From assembly GCF_029873635.1 (NCBI RefSeq), contig NC_080420.1:33299231-33363230 (forward strand): 64,000 bases of DNA, read 5' to 3'. The stretch's first letter is position 1. Every line of letters begins with the position of its first letter. The DNA comes from Malania oleifera. Its lineage: Eukaryota; Streptophyta; Magnoliopsida; Santalales; Ximeniaceae. Positions 1 to 11,411 of this stretch are shown here, one piece after another. Below the pieces are notes generated by a model. The model worked only from the letters and a program-made list of their open reading frames with translations. It had not been told where the DNA came from and ran no database searches. A program made the translations under genes and the position numbers.

Positions 1-2352
1 TTCCACGAGTATCTACATCAATTCATGGTCGTTTTCATTGATGACAGCCTGGTTTATTCAAGGAATCCTGAGGAGCATGCAATTTATTTGAGGTTGGTAC
101 TATGGGTGCTCAGGGAGAAGAAGTTGTTTGTGAAATTTAAGAAATGCGAGTTCTGGTTAGAGGAGGTGGCATTTATAGGGCATGTTGTGTCCAGGGAAGG
201 GGTATCAATGGACCTGAGTAAGATAGAAGCGGTAGTCGACTGAATGAGACCAAAGAATGTTTGGAAGGTAAGGAGTTTTCTAGGTCTTGCAGGATACTAC
301 CGATGGTTCATAGCAGGGTTCTCCAGACTATCAGGTCCATTAATATGACTCACGAGGAAGAACGCAAAATTTTGAATGGACTAATGAGTGCGAGCAGAGT
401 TTCTAGGAACTGAAGCAGCGGCTGGTTTCTGCTCCAATTCTGACCATTTCATTAGGGGATGGTGGATTTATTATCTATAGTGACACCTCTAAGAAGGGTC
501 TTGGGTGTGTTCTAATGCAACAGGAAAAGGTAATTGCTTATTCTTCTCGTCAACTCAAGGAGTACGAGAAGAACTACCCGACACATGATATAGAATTAGC
601 AGCAGTAATGTATGCATTAAAGATCTGGAGGCACTACCTGTACAGTGAAAGGTGCAATATTTTTACCGATCATAAAAGTCTTAAGTAATTTTTCACCCAA
701 AAGGAGTTGAACACGAGGCAGAGGAGATGGTTGGAGCTGCTAAAGGACTACGACTGTATCATTAGTTACCATCCAGGAAAATCTAATGTGGTAGTTGATG
801 CTCTGAGCCGGAAGTCAGTAGATGCGTTAATTTCAGCAGTGGGTGATCAACATTAGATTAGCATAGACTTGGAAAGGTTAGACATAGAGTTAGTGGAAGG
901 AAATCACCAGGAATTCATTTCTAGTCTGTTTGTGCAACCAACCTTACAGGAAAGGATTATAATGGATCAAAAGGAAGACACAGAGCTAATAGAGGTTATG
1001 GAAGGGGTTCAGGATGGTTTAAAGCCGGATTTCAATATCTCTGATGATGGGGTGTTGAGATTCCATTCCGAGATCAAGCGAGCCATTCTAAAGGAGGCAC
1101 ATCATTCGCTTTACACAGTATATCTAAGGAATACGAAGATGTACAGGGTCTGCGGGAATATTTCTAGTGGTCAAACATGAAAAGAGAGATCACTTGTTTC
1201 GTAGAGCAGTACCTGACATGTCAGCAGGTGAAGGCTGAGCATCAGAGGTTAGCGGGACCGTTGCAACCACTTCTTATTCCTAAGTGGAAGTGGGAGTACA
1301 TTTTCATGAATTTTGTGACGAGATTGCCATCAGCACTTCACGGACAGAATGTGATTTGAGTAGTGGTTGACAGATTAATGAAGACTACTCATTTCATCTC
1401 GGTTAAAGCCAGTTTTTCCATGGATAAGTTGGCAAAGCCTTACATTTAGGAGATTGTTAGATTGCATGGGGTGCCCGTGTCTATTGTTTCATATAGGGAT
1501 CTGTGGTTTTCTTTCCAATTTTGGAAGAGTCTTTAGGAAGTGTTGGGATCTCAACTTACATTCAGTACTATGTTTCATCCATAGACTGATGGTCAGTCAA
1601 AGAGGACCGTCCAAATCTTAGAGGATATGCTTAGAGCGTGTGTACTGGATTTTAGAAATAGATCGATCAAATATCTTTTGTTAGTTGAGTTTGCCTACAA
1701 TAATAGTTACACGGCTAGTATTGAGATAGCACCGTATAAGGCACTGTATGGTCGAAGGTGTCGATCTCCATTGTACTAAGATGAGGTTGGTGAGTGACAG
1801 ATTTTGGGGCCAGAGATGGTCCAGCAGACCTCAGAGAAGGTTAAGCTTATCAGGGAACAAATTAAAGCAGCTCAGAGTCGGCAGAAGAGCTACACAGATA
1901 CATGCCGACGGGAGCTAGAGTTTGAGGTAGGTGATGCTATATTTTTTTAGATTCATCTGATGAAAGGAGTGATGAGGCTTGGTAGGAAGGGCAAGCTGAG
2001 CCCTAGGTACGTCAGACCGTTCGAAATTCTGAAGAGAATCGGTCTGGTGGCGTATAAGATAGCATTACCCCCAATACTATCTAGGATTCATGACGTGTTC
2101 CACATGTCCATACTTAGAAGGTATGTCCCAGATCCTTCGCATGTGATCAGTTATGAGTCATTGGAGCTCGGGGACACGTTAGCATATGAGGAGATACCAG
2201 TTTAGATCCTAGACTATAGAGAGCAGGAACTACGTATGAAAAGGATTCCACTAGTAAAGGTACTGTAGCGTAATCACGCAGTAGAGCAGGCTTCGTGGGA
2301 GTTAGAGTTAGAGATACATCAAAGGTACTCACAGTTATTCAGAGACGGTTAA
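1..2352 (+). pseudogene. GY-A Ty3/gypsy pol remnant (RT end, RNase H, integrase, C-terminal domain)
   Basis: This is the 3' two-thirds of a Ty3/gypsy polyprotein; the upstream part lies outside the window. In order: end of reverse transcriptase with the catalytic FIDD box (near 35-50); connection region with FLGLAGYYRWF (near 280-310); RNase H with DHKSLK (near 668-688) and DALSRK (near 797-815); integrase with the core start WKWEYIFMNF (near 1290) and GQSKRT (near 1592); and a C-terminal region with HDVFHMSILRRYVPD (near 2088-2133) and IPLVKVL (near 2246). At least ten in-frame stops (for example at 241, 688, 1357 and 1447) and frame changes make it non-functional. The C-terminal sequence resembles Tekay/Del-type chromoviruses, by motif only. 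It runs into a polypurine tract and LTR, so it is the body of the element whose 3' LTR follows. Confidence 0.92.
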
Positions 2353-2644
2353 AGCTAAATAGGTAGATAAAATGGTAAGTAAGTGGTATGTATGTATTAT
2401 AGTTAGAGTATGTTTGTTTATGGTTTAGAGTATATTGGGTCTTCGAGAGAGTTGTGTTTGGATATTGTAATCTCCCGAGACATTATATGTAACCACGGTA
2501 TTCCTCCGCCATAAGTGAGGGCAGGTAATAAATTTGGGACAGGGCTACTACGTGGGTGACTGCCGGCTCTTCTTAGAGTCAGAGCAGTGATGGTTTAGAT
2601 GATGTGACAGAAAACAGTTAGCAAATTTCGAGGAAGAAATTTTA

Positions 2645-2658
2645 TAAGGAGGGGAGAT
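2645..2658 (+). other. GY-A polypurine tract
   Basis: A purine run (AAGGAGGGGAGAT) abuts the TGTAGAGACTC start of the LTR. This is the expected plus-strand priming site of a gypsy element and fixes both the LTR start and the element's orientation. Confidence 0.85.
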
Positions 2659-2973
2659 TGTAGAGACTCGAACCAAGAAAATAAGGAAATTAAATAAGAA
2701 AAGGAAAAAGGGATTTCAACAGGCTTCATCAACGAAGTCCATGTTCTCGTCGACGAAGGCCCTTATGTGGTTCGTCGCCGAAATTCAGAGTATCATTGAT
2801 GAAGAGATCTAAAATGATTGAAAATATCAGGCTTAGGGTTCGTCGACGAAGCCCTTCTTTCGTCGATGAACGACCTTTTGTAGTTCGTCAACGAAGGCAC
2901 CATTTCGTCGACGAAGGTGACTGGGTTAAGGATCTATAAATATATTTTCAATTGCTTCTTCATTAAGAAATGG

Positions 2974-3042
<69 letters not shown>

Positions 3043-4924
3043 ACCAGTGCCCAAACTCTCTCTCTCTCTCTCTCTTCGATCTTTCATCGATCATTGCCCA
3101 TTTCGACGATCGGAAGTTACCATGAGGATTAGGGAGCGAATATCTACAAGTCTAGTGGAGTGGATTCTTGATCTCGGGAAAAAGTTAGGGTTCAATTTTC
3201 GAGCGTCTCGGGTCGTTTTCAGGAAATAGGTAAGGGGATTATATTATGTCAGCTATGTTTATGAGTTCTAATGGAATGAAATGTTAAAACGGCTTTTAGA
3301 TAGATAGTTACGACTTTTCTAGGGTTTCTGGGCCTAGGGTTCGATTAACCGACTTTATTTTCGAAACCAACCATTTAAATTCAAATATGATATTTTTAAA
3401 GTATAGTATTGGTCTTTTTGAACGTTTTTATCAATTGGGAAATTGTTGTTTCAAACCATAGACTTGTTTTAAAACCAACCAAAGATGGTAGGGTTGATTA
3501 TCTCCATTTTTCTCGTATTTAGCTATATATCTATATTTAGTAAAATAACGACTTCGAGATATCCATACCCTAGTTTAGCAGCAGTATTTATGTTCTCAAG
3601 AAGATGATTTATTTATGAGTTACCAGATGAAAAATTTTGTGTCATGAGTATAGTTTTTAATTGGCATTAAATGAACAAGTTTTGTATAATACTAAAATGT
3701 AACGGCTATATGTCGAGATATGAGATATGATGGCTATATGTCGATATGAGATATAATGGCTAAAAGCCGAGTTTATGATACGCCGATTTTTACCGAGGCA
3801 ATATCTAATAGATATATTTTACAGGGATACGTACAGATTATGTTGTATACAGTTTTATGAAATGAATTATGTTTCAATTTTATTATGATGTAAATTGTCG
3901 TGTATGCTTTTAGAGCCTTGTGTATAGCAGAGATATGTTATGAGCACGGTATCGGGGCCATAATATGGAGAGAGGTGCAACCACACATCTTAGTTAGAGT
4001 GTGGATATGGAAAGGCGATTGGTGACCTGGGTAAAGTACTCCCCAATGTAGTGATTCTGGGGCTCCATCCAATGCAATAATTCCAGATGACTCTACTCGG
4101 GTAGCATCTCCAGGTAACAGTAGGCACCATCGTACTACTTCAGAGATTGACTTAGCTATAGTCGATCGGCTATATGCTAGGTCCCACCTTCTAGTCACAC
4201 AACCTGTCATGGGGGGAAGCATGTTAGAGTAGAGTACATGAACGCGTGTGACAACACTAGTTCTATAGACCAGGTTGTATCTTCTAGGTTTATATGGGCA
4301 TATTTACTATAGAAAGGGCTATATTGAACCAGTAGTATGTTAGTATGAAAGTATGTATTTTTCAGATATACATTCCAGTACATTTTTATAATGCCAATTA
4401 AATGTATTTAAATGTTAGCAGTATATGTATACAGGAAATCTTATGCTAGCCATGCACTTATGATAATATAATCCTTCTTACTGAGAGGTGTCTCACCCTA
4501 GCATACAAATGTTGTTTTAGGTCCTTCGAGGGATCGAGCCTAGTGTTCTACGGTGCTAAGTTTAGACCGTAGACAGTCTTTGTTAGAGCTGGAGAGATAT
4601 TAGACAGTGTATGTCTCTTTGGGGAATTGTAATAGAAGATTATGTTTTTAGTTATGTATAGATGTATATATGAGACAGTTAGATACTCTGGTAACTTTTT
4701 AGAGGATGTGTGTTTTCCGTTGTGTATGTTTATATAGATCAGTATGGAACACCCGTTTTCCCCTTGTTTGGGCAAGTTGTATATGTATAGTATTAGAGAG
4801 ATATATGTTTAGTGGCACTCTAGGCCCACCAAGAGGGTCGAGGCACTACAGGTGGTATCAGAGAGATATATGTTATGTATGTTTAGTGGCACTCTAGGCC
4901 CACCTAGAGGGTCAGGGCGCTACA
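2659..4924 (+). repeat. GY-A 3' LTR
   Basis: The LTR starts TGTAGAGACTCG and ends GGGCGCTACA. U3 (about 2700-2920) holds six or more copies of TCGTCGACGAA-type palindromes, several decayed by C-to-T changes. A TATA-like TATAAATATA follows at about 2935-2945, then a long (TC)n tract (2977-3041) and a second one (about 3056-3076) in the predicted transcribed leader. Further on are imperfect repeats around GGCTATATGTCGA (3700-3770) and the TACTGAGAGGTGTCTCACCC block (about 4479-4498) shared with other gypsy LTRs here. It is larger than the other gypsy LTRs (about 2.27 kb against 1.8-2.07 kb), partly because of the terminal duplication listed separately. The 5' partner LTR is outside the window. 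Confidence 0.85.
4790..4924 (+). repeat. Tandem duplication of the GY-A LTR 3' end
   Basis: Two adjacent copies of a roughly 65-base segment begin AGAGAGATATATG, contain GTTTAGTGGCACTCTAGGCC, and end AGGCACTACA (4852) and GGCGCTACA (4924). Between them sits GGTGGTATCAGAG, which looks like a primer-binding site. Either the last bases of the LTR plus the adjoining primer site were duplicated, or this is the scar of recombination between tandem copies. Confidence 0.75.
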
Positions 4925-5798
4925 TACGCAGTGTCTTGCGTGGGCCACGTACTGAGAATGATGGGGAGGGATGCTCAGTACGCAGCGAGGCGGCCCGATA
5001 GTAAAGGTGTGATGTAAAGATGTGCATTTCAATTAGGGGTGTGCGTGTATGAATGTGAATTGAATGTATGGAAATTGCAGTGTGATGTGGTAGACAGGTA
5101 AGCAAATTCTAGGATATGTTAGTGTTGAACGTGTATGAGTTTTATACATGAATTTAATTACATAAATAATTTACGATGAAGTAAAACTCTTCGCCCAAAG
5201 GCTTATAGAGTAAGGTGAGTTCCCTAATCAGTATTAGTTAAAGCTGCACTCGAATTAATCGGGTAAGGTTACAAATGGTATCAGAGCAAAATGGCGTTAC
5301 ATGTATGGGCATGTAATCTCCCCAATCCTCGGGAACCTTCGCTGATAAATAATGTTTTCAAAATAATGAGTACAATCTGCTTGTGTTTTGTCAGTTGCTC
5401 TTGATTAAAAAACAGCTATATTTTGCATTTACTAAACTCTTCTGCCACACACTATTATAGCTTATTCCATCCTTACTGAGAAGTGTCTCACCCTAGCGAA
5501 TTATTCATTTTCCAGGTCCTTCTGGTGATCGAGCTTAGAAAGCTCCGGTGGCAAAGTTAAGTTTTGTGTATGTGAGTGGTTGTAAAAATTGTTATATGTA
5601 CAGTTTATGTTTTAAATACTGGTTATGTATTGTGGAGTGAATGGATGCACTTTTTGAGATGTACATAGTAGAACTCTGGTATTTTATTTGAGGTAGTTAT
5701 TTTTTATTTCCCACTATGTGATTGATATAATGGTATCAGAGACGTGTGAATGATCACATAGCACCTTGGGCCCCACCTAGCGGGTCAAGGGTGTTACA
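4925..5798 (+). repeat. GY-B 5' LTR, truncated (last about 874 bases)
   Basis: This segment aligns end to end with 8503-9375 of the GY-B 3' LTR: the same TACGCA start, GATGGGGAG, the TTACTGAGAAGTGTCTCACC block (about 5473-5492) and a GTTACA end. About the first 950 bases of the LTR are missing, and the break coincides with the end of the GY-A LTR. GY-A therefore probably inserted into this LTR, leaving its head upstream of the window, or a deletion fused the two. Confidence 0.85.
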
Positions 5799-5801
5799 AA
5801 G

Positions 5802-5814
5802 TGGTATCAGAGCT
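5802..5814 (+). other. GY-B primer-binding site
   Basis: TGGTATCAGAGCT lies three bases after the LTR end. It is complementary to the 3' end of plant initiator Met-tRNA, the usual primer of plant LTR retrotransposons. Confidence 0.85.
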
Positions 5815-6271
5815 TTAGGTTGTTAGGTCTTGCATACTTTAGGAGGATTAGTACCAGAGTATAGGTTTGAGCTATGACAAGGATAGGAAACAGGTAGATC
5901 AGGATATTGTTTGGACTTTTGAGTTTTTGTTTTGTAAACTTGGGGGCAGAAATACCTTGATGGTCTCTTGTATTTTTCTGAAGTAGTAGCTGACTTCAGA
6001 AAATCATGGTAAATCCATTGATGGTAATGCTTCCGAGCAGAGGGACTGGAACTTGAAATTAGAATTCGAAGGTTAGGATGGTTGATTTATGGAGATGAGC
6101 CCCTGAAAGAGAATTATGATAATTTAAGTGTTGTGATTTGATGATTGAGGTTAATTGGGTGTTTGATGTTTAATTGAAGATTTTAATATTAAACTAATTT
6201 CTTTGCTTTATAACTGTACCTGTTATACTAAGATGTGAAAATTCTAAACTCACCTCTGTCCTATTTTTAGA

Positions 6272-7450
6272 ATGGAGCCTAGAGGTAAAGACGTGGACGC
6301 TGGAGGGGAGAATGAGTTGGGAGCTTCTAGTGCGGATGATATTGAAATCTCCAAATAGCTATAAGGATTAGTTCGGAAGTTCAGGGAAGAGATTAGGTGG
6401 GACCCCGAGGGATCAAGCTGCCCACCTGTGAACTAGGGTTGTTCGATTGATCAATTCACCCGCTTGAAACCCTCTAATTTTTTGGGTGACACTGACCCAA
6501 TCATGGTTGAGACTTGGATGAAGGAGATGGAGAAGATACTGACAGTGCTGAATTGCACTAAGGAACAGAAGGTTCTCTTCAACACCTTCAAGTTGACAAG
6601 AAAGGCCAAGCAATGGTGGCAAGCGGTGAAGCTGCTGGAAGAGCAGCGAGCAGTACCCATGGTGATGACCTGGGGACGTTTCAAGGATGTCTTCTATGAC
6701 AGGTATTTCCCTGCCACCCCCAAGAATGTGAAGGCGAATGAATTTTTCAACCTGACTCAGGGGCACCTCACTGTACAGCAGTACACTGCTAGGTTCGTGG
6801 AGGTTTCACACTTTGCTCCCTTCATGGTCCTTGATGAATACCAAAAGGAAAGGATGTTTGAAAGAGGCTTGGAACAGAGAATCCACGAGCATGTGGCATG
6901 TTTTCAGATACATGACTTCTCAAAACTGGTGGATAAAGCCACCGTAGCAGAGTCGAGTCTATAGAAAGGTGCAGAAGTGTTTGAGCAGAGGAAGAGACTC
7001 ATGTCTCCCAGCTCCCATGTAAATTTCAGACAAGGTTCAGGGAGGGGAGACAGAGATAATGGGAGTCAGAGGCCAGTTAGGGGTGATCAAGGCTATCAAA
7101 TTAACTTAACACCCTCTTACTATGCGAGGTGTAATCGGAGGCATTGGGGAGAATGCCGGGGTAGGGGTCCTATGTGTTACCGATGCGGCAAGTATAGTCA
7201 TATGGCTCGAGATTGTTGTGAGCCCTTGGGCAATGCACCACTTCTAATCAAAACCAAGGAAAGTTGAACAGTGCACCCGCTCCTGATCAGAATCGGAGGA
7301 ACAATCTGGTGCCTTGTGGCGGACCAGCGCATGTCTATGCACTTGTTCTAGCTGAGACAGACACTACTAGAGGCGCAGGTAATGTTTTTATGTTTGAGAT
7401 ATATAATAAGTTTCATTTAATTCTGGGTGATACATTGTTCACATGCTAGA
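6272..7450 (+). pseudogene. GY-B gag with CCHC knuckle; pol deleted
   Basis: The start ATG at 6272 (MEPRGKD...) opens a frame kept to 7266 with only a few stops (for example 6356 and 6962). It encodes a retrotransposon capsid domain: an FLGDTDP start near 6479, a WW pair in KQWWQAV (about 6608), WGRFKDVFYDRYFP (about 6671-6712) and LTQGHLTVQQYTARF (about 6752-6796). A CCHC zinc knuckle, CYRCGKYSHMARDC, lies at about 7175-7216. After a frame change, linker sequence like that before a gypsy protease continues to about 7385 and then stops being recognisable. No protease, RT or integrase remains before the polypurine tract at about 7536-7549. It is an internally deleted, non-autonomous copy that would need pol supplied in trans. 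Confidence 0.88.
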
Positions 7451-7550
7451 ATAGATTGAAATGTGTGAAATGTGGTTAGTTAACTTCTAAGTATGTGAAA
7501 ATGATTGATTAATGAATTTCGAGGATGAAATTTTGTAAGGGGGGAGAAAG
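7451..7550 (+). other. GY-B 3' untranslated spacer and polypurine tract
   Basis: A short non-coding spacer ends AATTTCGAGGATGAAATTTT and then the purine run AAGGGGGGAGAAAG. The same spacer phrase precedes the 3' LTRs of GY-A and GY-D, which supports element structure despite the missing pol. Confidence 0.75.
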
Positions 7551-7820
7551 TAGTAACCCAAACTCGGAAAATAAATAAAAGAATAGGAAAAATAAATAAA
7601 GGAAAGGAAAAATAAGAAAAAGGATGGAGATGGTTTGGTTCAGCACCAAACCGTCGACATTTTGAGGGTCTCTTAGAAAAACCGTCAACAGTTTAGTCTT
7701 TTAAGGGCATTTTAAGAGCAAAACCGTCGACGATTTCGTTAAGCACAGAAAAATTGTCGACGGTTTCCTGCGAGGCAGCTCACCTATAAATAGAAATTCA
7801 CTCATTTTTTTTAGGAAAAC

Positions 7821-7863
<43 letters not shown>

Positions 7864-9375
7864 GCTCCGAACTTCCCCCCCCTCTCTCTCATCCCTCACA
7901 TGACTCTCTCTCATTTCTACATGCACCCGAAGCTACCCTCACTCCCGAATCACCTCTCTCTTCTCTATTTTAGCGGTGAGTGCAAAAAGCTAAGGTTTCG
8001 CTTTCCCAGTCATTTCGGGCCATTTGCAGAAAAACAAGTAAGGGGGAATAAGTTATAACAACTTTTTATTAAATTTGAATTGGTTAATTTCGAGTATATG
8101 AGCCGTATAATTATAGTATGATTTTTTGAACAGTTTAGCCATTTGAAAATGATGTGTTTTGAGTATAATTCATATTTAGGGAAAACCATGTGGCATGAGA
8201 ATAACTTTTCATAATTAACTGGTTGTAATACTGTTTGGTTGTGGAAATTGTTTGGTGGTGAATACTGTTTGGTTGTGAAAACTGCCTAGTGGTGAATATT
8301 GTTTGGTTGTGAACATAAATGTGCATGTGAGGTTTGTTTGTGAAAGCTTTGTGAGAAGTACACAGTAGCTCTGTGTGGGCCACGTACTGTGATGTACGCA
8401 GTTGCTCTGTGTGGGCCACGTTTTGTGAAGTACGCAGTAGCTCTATGTGGGCCACGTATTGTGAAGTACGCAGTAGCTCTATGTGGACCACGTATTAAGA
8501 AGTACGCAATGTTTTGTGTGGGCCACAACTGAGAATGATGGGGAGAGATGCTCAGTATGCAGCGAGGTGGTCGGATAGTAAAGCTGTGATGTAGAGATGT
8601 GTATTTCAATTCGGGGTGTGCGTGCGTGAATGTGAATTGAATGTATGGTAATTGTGATGTGATGCAGTAGACAGGTCTGCAGATTCTGGGATATGTTAGT
8701 GTTGAATGTGTATGAGCTTTGTACATGAATTTAATTACATAAATAATTTATGGCGAAGTAAAACTCTCCACCCGAGGGCTTACTGAGTAAGGTGAGTACC
8801 TTGATTAGTATCAGTTATAGCTGCACTCGAATTAATTGGGCAAGGTTACAAATGGTATCAGGGCAAAGGGGCGTTACGTGTATGAGCGTGTAATCTCTCC
8901 ATTCCTAGGGAACCTTCACTGATAAATAATGTTTGCAAAATTGTGAGTACAGTCTGCTTGTGTTTTTTCAGTTGCTCTTGATTAACAAACAGCTATATTT
9001 TGTATTTACTAAACTCTTCTGCCACACACTATTATAGTTTATTCCATCCTTACTCAAAAGTATCTCTCCCCAGCGAATTATTCATTTTTCAGGTCCTTCT
9101 AGTGATCGAGCTTAGAAAGTTTGGGGGGCAGGGTTTAGTTTTGTGTATGTGAGTGGTTGCAAGAACTGTTATATGTACAATTTATGTTTTAAATACTGGT
9201 TGTGTATTGTGGAGTGAATGGATGCACTTTTTGGGATGTACAGAATAGAACTCTAGTATTTTATTTAAGGTAGTTATCTATTATTTTCCCCTGTGTGATT
9301 GATATTATGGTATCAGAGACGTGTGAATGATCACATAACACCCCGGGCCCCACCTGGTGAATCAGGGGCGTTACA
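7551..9375 (+). repeat. GY-B 3' LTR
   Basis: About 1825 bases follow the polypurine tract and end GGGGCGTTACA; the expected TG start is degenerate (TAGTAACCC). U3 carries ACCGTCGAC-type palindromic copies (about 7650-7765), then CTATAAATAGAAA (about 7783), then a (TC)n leader (7828-7861). Inside lie a 36-base tandem array (8355-8530) and a degenerate copy of the TTACTGAG block (about 9049-9070). From 8503 onward it matches the truncated 5' LTR at 4925-5798. Confidence 0.87.
8355..8530 (+). repeat. 36-base tandem repeat in GY-B LTR, about five units
   Basis: Units start GAAGTACGCAGTAGCTC and contain TGTGGGCCACGT. Four units are 36 bases with a few substitutions each; the last diverges into the flanking LTR. 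Immediately upstream (about 8220-8320) is a looser repetition of TTGGTTGTGAA. Translated reading frames across this block are artefacts of the repetition. Confidence 0.88.
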
Positions 9376-10892
9376 ATAATTTTCAAATATTATAAAAAAA
9401 AATTAGAAATATAAAGTGAAAAATGGAAATGAAAACTACAAACACAACTTATTTGGTTAGTATTTTCCAAACTAAAAAAATTGAGAACCTAATTGAATAC
9501 ATATTCATTTTTGCCTTTGAATATATTAACAATGAAAAGATATGATTAAAATAATAAAATAAAAAATTCAAATTAGAAAATAATATAATAGAAATAGAAA
9601 TTAATTACTAGTTTAAAAACTTTTCTCTTTATATATGAAAACTAAAAAATGCTAAACTTTTATTTGAATGAATTTTAGTATTTTTAAAATTTTTATAAAT
9701 ATTTTTTTTAACTATATTTAAATTCACATTGTCACTTTAATTTTAATAATTATCAAAAAAATATGTACAAAATAATTAATCCATAAACTAGTATATTTCA
9801 AGAATAGATTACACAATAACTGAAGAATAACATAAACAAAAATCAGAAACAAGAATAAACATGTTACCATCACCTGTTTTCTTATTATATTACATTGAAA
9901 ACATAAATAATATCAAACATATCAAACTTTTTTAAAAAATTTGAGCATAGAAAATAAAATTGTCTTATAAGTCCTAAACTTTTCAAACTAACTTTTCTAA
10001 AATTTGAGTTTGAGACTTCTAACATGAAAGTGACATAATTTTCAATAACTATTAGCCAAAGATTCAATAACAAACAATCTATAATTTGGATCACTCTTCC
10101 TATTAATTATAGTCATATAATTTTAGTCAAGGTGCATATAATTATATTTTTATCTTGAAAATTTACATAATTTAATATACATTATATATTATATTAAAAA
10201 TTTTATTTGGAGCACTTGCCCCTAGTGGCTTACACTTGGGTCGATCCGACCCTTGGCCAAAGCTAATAAAACCGATCATTAATTCACTTGTATCTTGTAC
10301 TGAAAGGAAGAAGATAGAAGAAGCAGAAGAGGAATTAAAGAAAATAGGTGCATGCACTATCTTTATCGCATTTTATTCTAATATAGATTTAAGATAAACT
10401 CTCTTGCTCCCTCTTCCTAAACAAATAACCCTAATTAAACTAAAACAACTGCATTTAATAAACAAATAAGACTCCTCATGTGTTTATGATTAAAAAATGT
10501 TATAAATTTTTTTTAATTCAAACAACCTTGGAAGAACACAACCCATATATATATGGAGTAGTTGCGACCCTCACTTTTGCTTGGTTTGACCTCTAAACAT
10601 AGAGTACTACTACTGCCACTAGTTCTACTGCCTCTCCCAACTCCTGCACTTTTTAAAACTATAAATAATTATTCGTATAGATATCATATCACTCCTTCTC
10701 ATAATTAATCAACATAAAAAAAAATTCATACTACAAAGTAAGTGCTTTTACATTTGTTTAAACACAAGAAGTACAGTGATAGATTGACATAATATATAAA
10801 GTTTCAAACGTGCTTCCCTTTAATTGATTAAAGCCCAAGACCAAAGCCCCCCTACTTTATTGTATTTTTATATATATAATTAACCTATATGC

Positions 10893-10895
<3 letters not shown>

Positions 10896-10941
<46 letters not shown>
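10896..10941. repeat. (AG)n microsatellite
   Basis: About 23 uninterrupted AG units in host sequence. Confidence 0.97.
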
Positions 10942-10943
<2 letters not shown>

Positions 10944-11353
10944 ACATGCATGTATATATGTGTGTGTGTGATGAATGATAAAGGGGTAGATTTGGGTTAA
11001 AGAAATGTAAAGCTAGGTCTGAGGGTTAAGAGATCTCGAATCCCCAACTCCAATCCTATGTTGCTTTGTATTTGGTTGCTTAGTTTAGCTTTCCCAAAAG
11101 GAGAGCCATGCCAAGTGCCAACCATGAACCAGCCATATCACTCTTTCTGCAATTTTAAAATAGTATATTTTTTATTTGTAATATCTACACATACGATAAT
11201 ATTTCTTACTCATTTATTTGTTTATAAGTCTATACGTAGGACACCAATCAATAAGAGTCCAATGAAAAGGCACACCAGTGCACGTGGCAACACCCCATTT
11301 GCCCTTGGAATAATCTATATAGGGAAAAGGGTACTCAGGAATCTGATCCCCAC

Positions 11354-11356
<3 letters not shown>

Positions 11357-11408
<52 letters not shown>
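11357..11408. repeat. (AT)n microsatellite
   Basis: About 26 uninterrupted AT units in host sequence. Confidence 0.97.

Positions 11409-11411
<3 letters not shown>

Noticed and set aside
2917-3132. Open frame of repeated Leu-Ser across the (TC)n tract
   Set aside because: It is the microsatellite of the GY-A LTR read in one frame; no coding character outside the repeat.
8355-8530. CRISPR-like regularly spaced repeats
   Set aside because: Units are contiguous with no spacers, the host is a plant, and the array sits inside an LTR.
8135-8726. Two minus-strand frames with repeated HRATAYF / HTELLRTSQ units
   Set aside because: They translate the 36-base LTR tandem array. A repeat length divisible by three keeps frames open; no start context or homologous protein is apparent.
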